From SFTH01 sp963643985 (GTDB lineage: Bacteria > Bacillota > Clostridia > Christensenellales > Aristaeellaceae): a stretch of DNA of 20,961 bases. The DNA is taken from the NCBI GenBank assembly GCA_963643985.1, contig CAVINP010000030.1:1-20961 (forward strand), given 5' to 3'. Positions 1-7,709 of this stretch are shown here, in pieces. The notes beneath the pieces are model-generated. The model had not been told where the DNA came from and did no database searches. It saw only the letters and a list, made by a program, of their open reading frames with translations. The first letter of the stretch is position 1. Each line of letters starts with the position of its first letter. Position numbers and translations under genes: made by a program.

Positions 1-145
1 GTTGCGACCAGCCCGCGCAGCAATTCGGAGAATTGCCGCGGCGCTGCCCGCCGCTGCAAAGCGTTGCAGCGCGGCGGGTGCGTACGAAGTAGATGACGTG
101 AAAGGCACGCTCAGATTCGCCGCCGAATTAATCAGGGGATCCTTA
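1..145 (+). repeat. Dispersed structured repeat element, copy A (left end outside the window)
   Basis: This is the right part of an element that also occurs at 16571-16848 in the same orientation. Positions 101-146 are identical to 16804-16849 (46 bases). Positions 4-47 match 16654-16697 at 37 of 44 bases. The 4-47 stretch folds into a hairpin whose top arms are GCAATTC (20-26) and GAATTGC (30-36). A second hairpin follows, with arms at 48-59 and 64-78 and a two-base bulge. The right end ATCCTTA (139-145) is the inverted counterpart of the TAAGGAT that opens copy B. Compared with copy B, about 55 bases before position 101 are missing. The left end lies beyond the window. No protein is encoded. 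Confidence 0.85.
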
Positions 146-1079
146 AACCGATGCCCGCCGCGAATTCCGCCAGCTTGCGCCGCGCGACATCACTGTCGGC
201 AAAGTTCTGGCTCTGGTCGCGGGACGCATCCGGGCCGGGCAGCCGGCCGCGGTAGGCCTTGGGTGAGCAGCCGAAACGCTTCTCAAACATACGCGTGAAG
301 TACTTGACATCCGAGAAGCCGGCAGCCATGCTCACATCGGTCAGGCACAGCCCCGGTTCGTTCATCAGCGACAGTGCCTTCTCAAAGCGATAGGCCCCCA
401 GGTATTCCTGAAAGGTCATGTTGAGGTTGTCGTGGATGAAGTGTGACAGGTAGGTCGTGCTCAGGTTTTCGCGCTGTGCCAGCTCCGAGAGCGTGATACG
501 TTCGCTGTAGTGGGCGTCGATGTATTCGGTGATGCGGCGCAGGCGGGCGGCCCGCTTCTTGTGTGCCAGATAATCCGCCTCGGTGAGCTTGCGGTAGGGT
601 ACAAAGCCGATCAGTGCGGCAAAGAGCGTGCAGATGCATGAAATGCACCTGAGAGCATAGCCGTCGTCCGGCTCGGCATAGTAGGCCGCCAGCGTATCCA
701 GCAGAAGCCGCGTCAGCCGCCGCTTCTCCTCGGGCGTGGTGCACCTCTCCGGATCGTTTTCCGACAGTTCGATGTCATGGAAGAGGCGCAGATAATCCCT
801 GCAGAAGTTGTTCGCAATCTGAACATAGGCGATCGTCAACCCCTGGGGCGTACCGGAGATGATTTCATGCGATTCGTTGGAATTGAAGAACATGAGCGAC
901 CGGGCGTGTACGGCAAAGCAGCGGCCGCGCACGCGTATCTCGCCCGTGCCGTCCAGCACAATGCCCAACTCCATCTCGCGGTGCACGTGGCGGTTGCGGT
1001 AGACGATATGAACGATGTTCGCCGTCACATGCTTGAGTCTGGGATATCGGACGACTTCGTATTCCTCTGCTTTGGCCAT
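132..1079 (-). CDS. AraC family transcriptional regulator
   Basis: A 315-residue cytoplasmic DNA-binding regulator. Residues 1-90 or so look like the cupin-type ligand-sensing domain of AraC regulators (HVHREMELGIVLDGTGEI, then FFNSNESHEI). The C-terminus has the two helix-turn-helix units of the family, at about 195-227 (ITLSELAQRENLSTTYLSHF) and 245-277 (CLTDVSMAAGFSDVKYFTRM), ending in the usual GCSPKAYR. The ATG at 1079 follows an AGGGGGG site seven bases upstream and has its own promoter. The gene is divergent from the lysine methylase at 1231, which it may control, but no operator repeats were recognised. Its last four codons (LRIP) and its stop codon lie inside the repeat element, so the natural C-terminal tail has probably been altered, though well outside the conserved domain. 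The effector is unknown; many relatives control sugar-use genes. Confidence 0.93.
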   Translation of the reverse strand: MAKAEEYEVVRYPRLKHVTANIVHIVYRNRHVHREMELGIVLDGTGEIRVRGRCFAVHARSLMFFNSNESHEIISGTPQGLTIAYVQIANNFCRDYLRLFHDIELSENDPERCTTPEEKRRLTRLLLDTLAAYYAEPDDGYALRCISCICTLFAALIGFVPYRKLTEADYLAHKKRAARLRRITEYIDAHYSERITLSELAQRENLSTTYLSHFIHDNLNMTFQEYLGAYRFEKALSLMNEPGLCLTDVSMAAGFSDVKYFTRMFEKRFGCSPKAYRGRLPGPDASRDQSQNFADSDVARRKLAEFAAGIGLRIP

Positions 1080-1113
1080 CTGCCCGCCCCCCTGCCGTGG
1101 TATTCATGCTCCT

Positions 1114-1142
1114 ATTATAAGGCCGGAGAAAAAAACTTACAA
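1114..1142 (-). promoter_or_regulatory. Sigma-A-type promoter of the AraC-family gene
   Basis: On the minus strand, a -35 TTGTAA (1137-1142) and a -10 TATAAT (1114-1119) are separated by 17 bases. This gives a short leader before the AGGGGGG ribosome-binding site and the ATG at 1079. Confidence 0.75.
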
Positions 1143-1177
1143 GACGCAACAGAGCAAAAATCTTCATACAATCGCGG

Positions 1178-1207
1178 CTGAAAACGTGCAAATTCGGGTG
1201 GTAAAAT
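1178..1207 (+). promoter_or_regulatory. Weak candidate promoter of the lysine methylase gene
   Basis: A possible -35 CTGAAA (1178-1183) and -10 TAAAAT (1202-1207) have 18 bases between them. The -35 matches four of six consensus bases. The position fits the GAGGTGA site at 1219-1225 and the ATG at 1231. A weak core would be in keeping with control by an activator such as the divergent AraC protein, but that is inference. Confidence 0.4.
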
Positions 1208-1230
1208 CTTTTCAAATTGAGGTGAATACC

Positions 1231-2334
1231 ATGAACGAAGAGATGGAATACCTTGCGCCGGACTACTATCCGGAATTTGCCTGCAAGATGGGCGCGTGCC
1301 GGACCTGCTGCTGCGTGGGCTGGACGGTGTCGCTGTCCATGCGGGATTATTTTAATCTGTTGGGTGTCGACTGCAAAAAGAGCCTGCGGGACCGTCTGGA
1401 CGTGGCCATGCGCCCCGCGCTCGAGCCGTCACCGGAGCACTATGCCGAGATACAGCACCGCTACGACGGCAACTGTCCGCTGCGCCTTCCCGACGGTCGC
1501 TGCGCGGTACACGCCGAGCTGGGGCCCGAGCACCTGCCGGAGATCTGCCGACTCTACCCGCGTGCGCTGCGCGACGAGGGCGATGCCGAATGCTCCTGCA
1601 CCTGCAGCTGCGAACGCGTTGTGGAGATGCTGCTGGCGCATGACGGGCCGCTGCGCTTTGAGAAAATACACATAAACGATGCACCGCCGCACGCGCAGGG
1701 CAGCACGGTCTTTCGCGAACGCTTCGAAAATGAGCAGGCCGTGCGGCTGAGGCTGATCGATATCGTGCAGGATGGCACGCGGCCGCTGCCCGAGCGTCTG
1801 CAACGGCTGGGTCTTGAAATGGCACGACTCGAGCGCGGCACCGCGCCCGCATTCGATCCCGCCGCCGTCCCCGATCGAAAAACCGCGCTCAAGGCAGCCG
1901 AAAAGCTGGTTGACATGCTCGATGAGCGCAGCGAAAGTCTGCGCCCCTTCGGCGAAACCGTGCGCGGCTATTTCGGCGAGGACGCATCCCTGTTCGAGCG
2001 GGCACGGGCACAGTTTGGAAAACGCTTCCCCGACTGGGAGACCGGCTATGCCTGCCTGCTGGCCAATCATATGTTCTTCACGCGCTTTCCCTATTCCAAC
2101 CCCGGCGAGACGCTGCAGCCGGAACACGCCGCGCTGTGCAGTGTGTATGCGCTCATGCGCCTGCTGGCCATCGGCTATACGGCTACGCATGACGGTGACG
2201 ATGCCTTGGTGGACGTACTTTCGGCGCTGTTCAGGCTTATCGATCATTCCTCCTTCCACCACTATGCGGCCGTGATGCTGCAGGAGATAGGGTTTGCCGC
2301 GCCCGAATGCCTTGCGGCACTGACGAAGCTGTGA
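1231..2334 (+). CDS. FliB-like lysine N-methylase (CxxCxxCC-type cysteine cluster protein)
   Basis: A 367-residue protein of the flagellin lysine-N-methylase (FliB) family, whose known member methylates lysine side chains of flagellin in Salmonella. The N-terminus shows the family cysteine cluster, with Cys18, Cys23 and Cys26-27-28 in CKMGACRTCCCVGW. It is followed by CPLRLPDGRCAVHAELG, then LPEICRLYPR, then a further cysteine group (ECSCTCSC). This layout is typical of the family and suggests a bound metal or iron-sulfur site. The start chosen is the ATG at 1231, because GAGGTGA precedes it by five bases; the frame is open further upstream but there it runs through the promoter region and lacks the family pattern. 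No flagellar gene lies in the window, so the target protein is unknown and need not be flagellin. The gene ends at the bidirectional terminator. Confidence 0.82.
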   Translation: MNEEMEYLAPDYYPEFACKMGACRTCCCVGWTVSLSMRDYFNLLGVDCKKSLRDRLDVAMRPALEPSPEHYAEIQHRYDGNCPLRLPDGRCAVHAELGPEHLPEICRLYPRALRDEGDAECSCTCSCERVVEMLLAHDGPLRFEKIHINDAPPHAQGSTVFRERFENEQAVRLRLIDIVQDGTRPLPERLQRLGLEMARLERGTAPAFDPAAVPDRKTALKAAEKLVDMLDERSESLRPFGETVRGYFGEDASLFERARAQFGKRFPDWETGYACLLANHMFFTRFPYSNPGETLQPEHAALCSVYALMRLLAIGYTATHDGDDALVDVLSALFRLIDHSSFHHYAAVMLQEIGFAAPECLAALTKL

Positions 2335-2342
2335 CATACAAC

Positions 2343-2369
2343 AAGGGAGCTGCACACGGCAGCTCCCTT
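2343..2369. terminator. Bidirectional rho-independent terminator between convergent genes
   Basis: A perfect 11-base-pair hairpin: AAGGGAGCTGC (2343-2353), loop ACACG, GCAGCTCCCTT (2359-2369). It sits eight bases after the methylase stop and two bases after the minus-strand esterase stop. The following bases are moderately T-rich on both strands (CTTCTTC on plus, TTGTTGT on minus), so it can serve both transcripts. Confidence 0.85.
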
Positions 2370-2371
2370 CT

Positions 2372-3343
2372 TCAGTGGATGCTTATCCAGTTTTCCAGTC
2401 TGACAGCCACGTTCTTTTGCAGGTTACGGTAGTAGAACAGGTAGTCATACACATGGTACGAACCCTCGGGGAAGCCGGGGATCGCGGCGGGGTAATCCTC
2501 CTTGGTGATGCCCGTGGGACGGACAACGCCCGTATCGGTGTCGATGTACGCGCCGCAGAGCGCGGGTATCTCGCTTGTGATGTTGCCGTCATAGTCGGTA
2601 AAGCATGCGCCCTGGTTTTCTTCCTTCCCGGCGACCGTGCCGTCCGTCTTCCAGTTGAGCGGATTGATCGAGAGCATCACGGTGCCCGCCGGCAGAACGA
2701 CCGAGCCGTGCACGCATTCATCCTCGCATTCGAAGCTGACGATCACGCCGGTGTCCGTTTCGCCCGTTGCGGGCACAAGCTGCGGGTACTGCCGGGTCAT
2801 CTCCCCGGTCAGCGGCCAGCCGATGGCGTACACCGCCACGAGGCGATCTCTGAGCGTTTCGTCGGCAAAGTACTCCTCCATCAGGCGATAGCACATGTCC
2901 GCGCCCTGCGAAAAGCCGGCCAGTATGATCGGGCGGCCGTCATTGCAGTTTTCCAGATAGTAGGCAAAGGCAGCCGAGACATCCTCATAGGCGATGGCGA
3001 GGTACTGCTCGCGGTCCTCGGGTTCAAGATCGTAGGCCTTCATGGCAATCTGGCGATAGTAGGGCGCATAGAGCCGCGCACTTTCTTCGTAGATGCCGCG
3101 CTCCATGTTCAGTGCGCCCAAAAAGGAAGCTCTGGTCGCCGCGTCATCCATGGACATGTTCCACTCATCCTGCATATCCACCGTCGGACAGATCAGGAAC
3201 ACGTCCGCCGCCCTGTCCTCACCGATACCGAAATACGCCCAGTTGTCCGCATCGGCATAATCCGTCTCCGCGCTGCAGACCGCCACCGCGAGGGCGAGGA
3301 GCAATGCAGGCAGGAGACAGAGCAATATTCTCTTCAGTTTCAT
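2372..3343 (-). CDS. Secreted DUF3089-family alpha/beta hydrolase-like protein
   Basis: A 323-residue protein with an N-terminal signal peptide: basic MKLKR, then a Leu/Ala-rich core to about residue 24, ending near VCSAE. The mature part resembles DUF3089 alpha/beta hydrolases. It has a nucleophile elbow GFSQG at 143-147 (Ser145) after a strand PIILA, and the C-terminal pattern HVYDYLFYYRNLQKNV (from His297), which carries the likely catalytic His. It probably acts outside the membrane on an ester or similar bond; the substrate is unknown. The ATG overlaps the stop of the phosphoribosyltransferase gene by four bases (ATGA), and only a weak AAGG lies upstream, so translational coupling is likely. 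It is the last gene of the long minus-strand block and ends two bases from the terminator. Confidence 0.85.
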   Translation of the reverse strand: MKLKRILLCLLPALLLALAVAVCSAETDYADADNWAYFGIGEDRAADVFLICPTVDMQDEWNMSMDDAATRASFLGALNMERGIYEESARLYAPYYRQIAMKAYDLEPEDREQYLAIAYEDVSAAFAYYLENCNDGRPIILAGFSQGADMCYRLMEEYFADETLRDRLVAVYAIGWPLTGEMTRQYPQLVPATGETDTGVIVSFECEDECVHGSVVLPAGTVMLSINPLNWKTDGTVAGKEENQGACFTDYDGNITSEIPALCGAYIDTDTGVVRPTGITKEDYPAAIPGFPEGSYHVYDYLFYYRNLQKNVAVRLENWISIH

Positions 3344-3903
3344 GCTATGGGCTTGCCTTCCTTGTCAAACAGGGGCAGTTCCTCCAGATAGATCAGGTCG
3401 TCGCGCTTGGTGGCATCGCCCTCGGCAAGGATCGACATGCGGCCCACGATGTTGCCGCCCGCGCAGTGCACCAGCTCTTCCAAAGCATGCAGGCTCTCGC
3501 CGGTGGAAATCACATCGTCCACGATCAGCACGCGCTTGCCGCGCATGTACTCGGCATCGTCGCCGTCCAGACAAAGCTTCTGGATGTGATCGGTCGTGAT
3601 GGAGCGCACCTCGGCGGAGATGACGTTGCGCATGTACAGTTTCGGGCTCTTGCGGGCCAGCACGTAGCGCTTGTTGCCCTGCAGGCGGGCCATCTCGCAG
3701 ATGAGCGGTATGCCCTTGGATTCGGCCGTAATCATCACGTCATGCTCGGGGGCACGCGCGTTGAGCGCCTCGGCGCAGGCCGTCGTCAGCTCGGGATCGC
3801 CGAAGATCACGAAGGCGCCGATGTTGATTTCATCGCTGATCGGGCACAGCGGCAGCGAGCGCTTGCAGCCCGCGATGGTCATGGTATAGTACATATCCTT
3901 CAT
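3340..3903 (-). CDS. Apt-like (type I) phosphoribosyltransferase
   Basis: A 187-residue cytoplasmic enzyme of the PRPP-dependent type I phosphoribosyltransferase fold. The PRPP-binding loop is clear at 124-137 (RVLIVDDVISTGES). A second conserved stretch, ITAESKGIPLICEMAR at 58-73, is of the sort seen in adenine and xanthine phosphoribosyltransferases. Purine-base salvage is the likely role; adenine is the first guess because apt normally lies between recJ and rel in Firmicutes and is absent from that spot here. The N-terminal part (YYTMTIAGCKRSLPLCPISD) differs from textbook Apt proteins, so the base cannot be fixed. The ATG at 3903 follows AGAGGTGA, which overlaps the stop codon of the upstream cyclophilin gene. 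Confidence 0.82.
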   Translation of the reverse strand: MKDMYYTMTIAGCKRSLPLCPISDEINIGAFVIFGDPELTTACAEALNARAPEHDVMITAESKGIPLICEMARLQGNKRYVLARKSPKLYMRNVISAEVRSITTDHIQKLCLDGDDAEYMRGKRVLIVDDVISTGESLHALEELVHCAGGNIVGRMSILAEGDATKRDDLIYLEELPLFDKEGKPIA

Positions 3904-3909
3904 CGATGT

Positions 3910-4437
3910 TCACCTCTTGCCATATTTCTCTGTCGTGTAAGTTTCGCCGAAAGTTTCCACGGTGGCGCATTTGATGCGCTGATCCTGCACGGGGCGGTCG
4001 TTGCGGCCCGTGCGCGTCCCGGCAATGCGGTCCACCACGTCCATGCCGTCGGTCACCATGCCGAAGGCAGCGTAGTCGCCGTCCAGATGCGGGGCATCGG
4101 CGTGCATGATGAAGAACTGGCTGCCTGCGGAATTGGGCATCATGCTGCGGGCCATGCTGAGCACGCCGCGCGTGTGGCGCAGGTTGTTCTCGCGGTAGCC
4201 GTTGCGTGCAAACTCGCCCCTGATGCAATAGCCCGGGCCGCCCATACCCGTGCCCTGCGGGTCACCGCCCTGAATCATGAAGCCCGGGATCACGCGATGA
4301 AAGATCAGGCCGTCATAGAAGCCGTCCTGCACAAGGTTGACAAAGTTGGCCACGGTGTTGGGGGCCTTCTCGGGATAGAGTTCGGCCGTGATGACGCCGC
4401 CGTCCTCCATTTCGATTTTGACAATCGGGTTGCTCAT
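3910..4437 (-). CDS. Cytoplasmic cyclophilin-type peptidyl-prolyl cis-trans isomerase
   Basis: A 175-residue single-domain cyclophilin that speeds proline isomerisation during protein folding. It shows the core pattern FHRVIPGFMIQGGDP at 46-60, with the catalytic Arg48 and the Phe53 and Gln56 neighbours, then SQFFI at 106-110 and AAFGMV at 123-128. There is no signal peptide or lipobox, so it should be cytoplasmic. The start ATG at 4437 has AAGGA upstream. The gene lies 23 bases after the lipoprotein cyclophilin gene and resembles it through the whole domain, so the two probably arose by tandem duplication, with one copy gaining or losing the export signal. Confidence 0.95.
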   Translation of the reverse strand: MSNPIVKIEMEDGGVITAELYPEKAPNTVANFVNLVQDGFYDGLIFHRVIPGFMIQGGDPQGTGMGGPGYCIRGEFARNGYRENNLRHTRGVLSMARSMMPNSAGSQFFIMHADAPHLDGDYAAFGMVTDGMDVVDRIAGTRTGRNDRPVQDQRIKCATVETFGETYTTEKYGKR

Positions 4438-4460
4438 AAGATATCCTTCCTCTCTGAATC

Positions 4461-5150
4461 TCAGCCGTCGTCCTCGCCGGAATCGGCGGCGGAGTTGAAT
4501 TCGATGTATTTGTGCGCCTGCAGCTGCTCCTCGACCTCGAGCTTGGAGGCCGTGTAGCTGTAGCCGTAGGTTTCCACGCGTATCGTCTCGATGCCCGGCA
4601 CGGAGCCGATGGCGCGGTAGCTGCCGTCCACGGGCGTGGCCGCGATCTCGTCGATGACCTCCAGGCTCTCCTCGTCGGTCGCCCTGCCGAAGGCGGCATA
4701 CTCGCCGTCGTACTCCGGATAGTTGCCCTGCATGATGAAGAACTGGCTGGACGCGGTGTCATAGCCCGTCTGCCGCGCCATGGAGATCGTACCGCGGGTG
4801 TGCGAGACGCCGTTTTTGATGCCGTTGGCCGAAAACTCGCCCTGAATCATGTGATCCGTGCCGCCGTAGCCGCTGTTTTGCGGATCGCCGGACTGAATCA
4901 GCACGCCCGATACGATGCGGAAGAAGCGCTGGCCGTCATAGAAGCCGCTGTTGGCCAGCTCCACGAAGTTCGCCACCGTGTTGGGCGCCTCCTGCACGAA
5001 GAGCTCCAGCGTGATCTTCCTGCCGTCGCAGAGCGTGATCGTCGCCACGGGATTGGGCACGTCGGCATAGGGAGAGCTGCTCCCGCAGCCGCCCAGCGTC
5101 ACGGCAAGCACCGCGCACATGAGCAGGGCCAGCCATTTCCTGATCCTCAA
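4461..5150 (-). CDS. Lipoprotein cyclophilin-type peptidyl-prolyl isomerase
   Basis: A 229-residue surface-anchored cyclophilin. The N-terminus is a lipoprotein signal (MRIRKW, hydrophobic core, then LGGC with Cys22 as the lipidated residue). The isomerase domain follows from about 33 to 200, with FFRIVSGVLIQSGDP, SQFFIMQGN and AAFGRA. A short Glu/Asp-rich tail ends the protein. It probably helps fold secreted proteins on the outer face of the membrane. The start is a TTG at 5150, chosen because GGGGGTGA lies just upstream and it supplies the basic residues of the signal; the next in-frame ATG, codon 11, would remove them. The ribosome-binding site overlaps the stop codon of hemZ, four bases away. 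Confidence 0.92.
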   Translation of the reverse strand: MRIRKWLALLMCAVLAVTLGGCGSSSPYADVPNPVATITLCDGRKITLELFVQEAPNTVANFVELANSGFYDGQRFFRIVSGVLIQSGDPQNSGYGGTDHMIQGEFSANGIKNGVSHTRGTISMARQTGYDTASSQFFIMQGNYPEYDGEYAAFGRATDEESLEVIDEIAATPVDGSYRAIGSVPGIETIRVETYGYSYTASKLEVEEQLQAHKYIEFNSAADSGEDDG

Positions 5151-5154
5151 CGGT

Positions 5155-6615
5155 TCACCCCCTCGGCTCGACGAGCACGCGCTTGCGCTCGATCATTTCG
5201 TCGACGCGGCCGATGTATTCCTCGATGTTCTTCAGGTTCGCCGCACGCTCGATGCGCAGGTCGCGATCCCCGAAGAGCCACTTGCTGATGCCGCCCGCGC
5301 CCAGCGCCAGCACGCTCGCGGTCTCCTCCATGTTGCCGATGTTGTACAGGCAGGCCTTGCCGGGGCGCGCATAGCCCACGTTTTCAAGGTTGCCCGCCAT
5401 GTATTTCTGGCGGTAGAGGTAGTAGGGTCGCCAGCCTGCCGCCGTCAGTTGCGTGCGCGCCGCGGCGATCATTTCGCCCGCACCCGCAGCGCCGATCTGG
5501 TTGTGGCCCGCACCCGAGACGTGCATCTGCTCATGCAGGCGGCTGGAGCGCTTGATGGCCAGCGAGTGCACCGTCACGGATTCGGGGGCAAGCCCGATCA
5601 CGCGGCGCAGCGTCGCGTCAAATATCTCCGGGGTTTCGCCCGGCAGCGCGGCGATCAGGTCCATGTTGATATCGTCAAAGCCGATCTCCCGCGCCAGTTC
5701 GTAGGCCGCCACGGTTTCCGCGCCGGTGTGGCTGCGGCCGATGCGCACGAGCGTCTCATCGCAGAAGGTCTGGGGGTTGACGGAAATGCGCGTGATGTTC
5801 ATGTCTTTGAGCATCTGCAGCTTTTCGCGGTCGATGGTGTCCGGCCGTCCGGCCTCCACCGTCCATTCGCAGGCGTTCGGGAAGGCCGCCCGTGCCGCGG
5901 CAATGACGCGCCGCAGCTGTTCGCAGCTGATGGACGTGGGCGTACCGCCGCCGATGTAGGCTGCGCGGATGTGCCGGCCGGCCTCGCGCATGAGCTGCGC
6001 ACTGCCCTCGATCTCGTGCACCAGTGCCGCGACATACGGCTCGACCAGCTTGCGGTTGCGGCCGATCTCGCCCGAGGAGAACGAACAGTAACTGCACCGC
6101 GTCCTGCAGAAGGGGATGCCGATGTACAGGTCAAAGCTGTCCTCGGGGGGAATGCGCAGGCCGCGCTGCATCTCTTCGATGTCGCACATCAGCGTTGCGC
6201 GATCCTCGGAGACGTCAAACTCGCGCATGACGCGTGCCTTGGCCTCGGGCAGGCTCAAGCCCATGTCCAGCCCCTCGTAGAGCAATCTTGTGGGGCGGAT
6301 GCCGGTCAGCGAGCCCCACGGCGGCCGCAAGCCCGTCATTTTCCGCAGCAGCTCATAGAGCACCTGCTTGACCTGACGCTTGCGGATGCGGCGCACGACG
6401 ACCTCCTTGCCCGCGGGCACGGGCCGGCAGAGTCTTGCCGTATGGCTGCCGCTGATCCAGATGTCCGTGACCGTGTCGGCATTTTCCTCGATGATGTGCG
6501 CATAGTCCGCGCCTTCGGCAACCTCTGTCACCTGCACGTCGCCCAGAAACAGGCGCAGCATATCGCCGATATCGCAGAGAAACTCCGCGCAGGGCGTCGA
6601 TACCGTGACCGTCAT
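5155..6615 (-). CDS. hemZ: HemZ-type radical SAM protein (coproporphyrinogen dehydrogenase-like)
   Basis: A 486-residue cytoplasmic radical SAM enzyme of the HemN/HemZ group. The iron-sulfur cluster motif is GIPFCRTRCSYCSF, with Cys170, Cys174 and Cys177 binding a 4Fe-4S cluster. YIGGGTPT at 220-227 is the family glycine motif for SAM binding. About 150 residues precede the radical SAM core, as in Bacillus HemZ (about 500 residues), and this part sets HemZ apart from HemN and HemW. The assigned reaction is oxygen-independent oxidation of coproporphyrinogen III; no other haem gene is present here, so the true substrate is open. The ATG at 6615 follows GAGGT and overlaps the stop of the MBL hydrolase gene by four bases (ATGA). 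The frame is open further upstream, but only as a shadow of that gene. Confidence 0.9.
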   Translation of the reverse strand: MTVTVSTPCAEFLCDIGDMLRLFLGDVQVTEVAEGADYAHIIEENADTVTDIWISGSHTARLCRPVPAGKEVVVRRIRKRQVKQVLYELLRKMTGLRPPWGSLTGIRPTRLLYEGLDMGLSLPEAKARVMREFDVSEDRATLMCDIEEMQRGLRIPPEDSFDLYIGIPFCRTRCSYCSFSSGEIGRNRKLVEPYVAALVHEIEGSAQLMREAGRHIRAAYIGGGTPTSISCEQLRRVIAAARAAFPNACEWTVEAGRPDTIDREKLQMLKDMNITRISVNPQTFCDETLVRIGRSHTGAETVAAYELAREIGFDDINMDLIAALPGETPEIFDATLRRVIGLAPESVTVHSLAIKRSSRLHEQMHVSGAGHNQIGAAGAGEMIAAARTQLTAAGWRPYYLYRQKYMAGNLENVGYARPGKACLYNIGNMEETASVLALGAGGISKWLFGDRDLRIERAANLKNIEEYIGRVDEMIERKRVLVEPRG

Positions 6616-7235
6616 ATGTTGTACCTCGCACGCTCGTTCATGAGCGTCGTCTCGATGCCGTGGCCGGGCAGCACGCGCGTGTCCTGCGGCAGGGCAAAGA
6701 GCGTGCGCAGGGAGGATCGCATCTCGCGGGGGCTGCCGCCGAAGAGATCGACGCGGCCGAAGCCCGCGCAAAAGAGCGTGTCTCCGCTGAAGAGCACGGC
6801 GTTTTTGCTGTCATAGAGGCAGACGGAACCCTGCGTGTGCCCGGGCGTGTGGATGACCTGCAGGCGGATGCCGCCGACCTCAATCTCATCGGTGTAGATC
6901 TGCGTCTCCAGATAATTGGGGCTTATCTGGGATGAGCACATGGCATCGTAGGCATTTTTGCCCGCATCGCAGAGCATGTCCCGATCGAGCGCGTGCACAC
7001 AGACGGGGGCGTCCGTCTCGGCCTGCAGCGGCTGCGCGGAGAGCATATGGTCAAAGTGACCGTGCGTGAGCAGCATGGCGCAGAGCTTTTTCCCGCTCGC
7101 GGCGACGGCGCGGCGCAGGGCCGTCAGATCGTCGCCCGGATCGATCAGCACGCAGTCATCGCGCCCGTCGCAGGAAAGCAGATAGGCGTTTTCCTGATAC
7201 GCGCCGCAGACGATCTTCTGTATCGTATAATCCAT
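6612..7235 (-). CDS. MBL-fold metallo-hydrolase (glyoxalase II-like)
   Basis: A 207-residue metallo-beta-lactamase-fold hydrolase of the GloB-like group that Firmicutes carry beside rel and dtd. The two-metal ligand set is complete: THGHFDH (His58, His60, Asp62, His63), His133 in HTPGHTQGS, Asp152 in FSGDTLF, and His192 in LPGHG. The length is typical for short single-domain members, which lack the C-terminal substrate domain of classical glyoxalase II. A thioester such as S-lactoyl glutathione or bacillithiol adduct is a reasonable guess, not shown. The ATG follows AGGAAGGAA, and the gene begins three bases after the dtd stop. Confidence 0.92.
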   Translation of the reverse strand: MDYTIQKIVCGAYQENAYLLSCDGRDDCVLIDPGDDLTALRRAVAASGKKLCAMLLTHGHFDHMLSAQPLQAETDAPVCVHALDRDMLCDAGKNAYDAMCSSQISPNYLETQIYTDEIEVGGIRLQVIHTPGHTQGSVCLYDSKNAVLFSGDTLFCAGFGRVDLFGGSPREMRSSLRTLFALPQDTRVLPGHGIETTLMNERARYNI

Positions 7236-7238
7236 ATT

Positions 7239-7688
7239 TTAAAATTCCTTCCTGCTGTCAAGCAGTATGGTCACGGGGCCGTCGTTCACCAGTTCGACCT
7301 GCATATGCGTGCGGAAGCGGCCGGTCTCGGTATGCACGCCGGCCTCGCCCACCAGGCGTACCAGTTCCTCAAAGAGCGGCTCGGCCACCTCGGGGCGTGC
7401 CGCACGTATGAAACTGGGTCTGCGGCCGTGCCGCGCATCGCCCAGGAGCGTAAACTGCGACACCAGCAGCACACTGCCGCCGACATCCGAAAGCGACAGG
7501 TTCATCTTGTCATCCCCGTCCTCAAAGACGCGCAGGCCCGTGATCTTCGATGCGCAGTAGGCCACGTCCGCAGACGTATCGCCCTCCTCTGCGCCCACGA
7601 GCACCATGTAGCCCGCGCCGATCCTGCCCACAAGTTCGCCGCCCACCGTTACTTGGGCACGCGTCACCTTCTGTACCACACAACGCAT
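7239..7688 (-). CDS. dtd: D-aminoacyl-tRNA deacylase
   Basis: A 149-residue cytoplasmic enzyme that removes D-amino acids, and mischarged glycine, from tRNA, so protecting translation. The length and all hallmark motifs match the DTD family: MRCVVQKVTRAQVTV at the N-terminus, SQFTL at 77-81 with the active-site Thr80, and NDGPVT at 135-140, which carries the Gly-cisPro substrate-selecting element. The gene lies 55 bases downstream of rel, its usual Firmicutes neighbour, and three bases before the MBL hydrolase gene. The ATG at 7688 is preceded by AAGGA. Confidence 0.97.
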   Translation of the reverse strand: MRCVVQKVTRAQVTVGGELVGRIGAGYMVLVGAEEGDTSADVAYCASKITGLRVFEDGDDKMNLSLSDVGGSVLLVSQFTLLGDARHGRRPSFIRAARPEVAEPLFEELVRLVGEAGVHTETGRFRTHMQVELVNDGPVTILLDSRKEF

Positions 7689-7709
7689 TGTTTAACCGTC
7701 CTTTTTTTC

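Noticed and set aside
1015..1230. Upstream extension of the lysine methylase reading frame.
   Set aside because: The extra residues overlap the divergent regulator and both promoters, and the only good ribosome-binding site is just before 1231.
5119..6816. Long plus-strand frame opposite hemZ.
   Set aside because: GC-rich antisense shadow; the minus strand carries a complete radical SAM protein with its cysteine motif.
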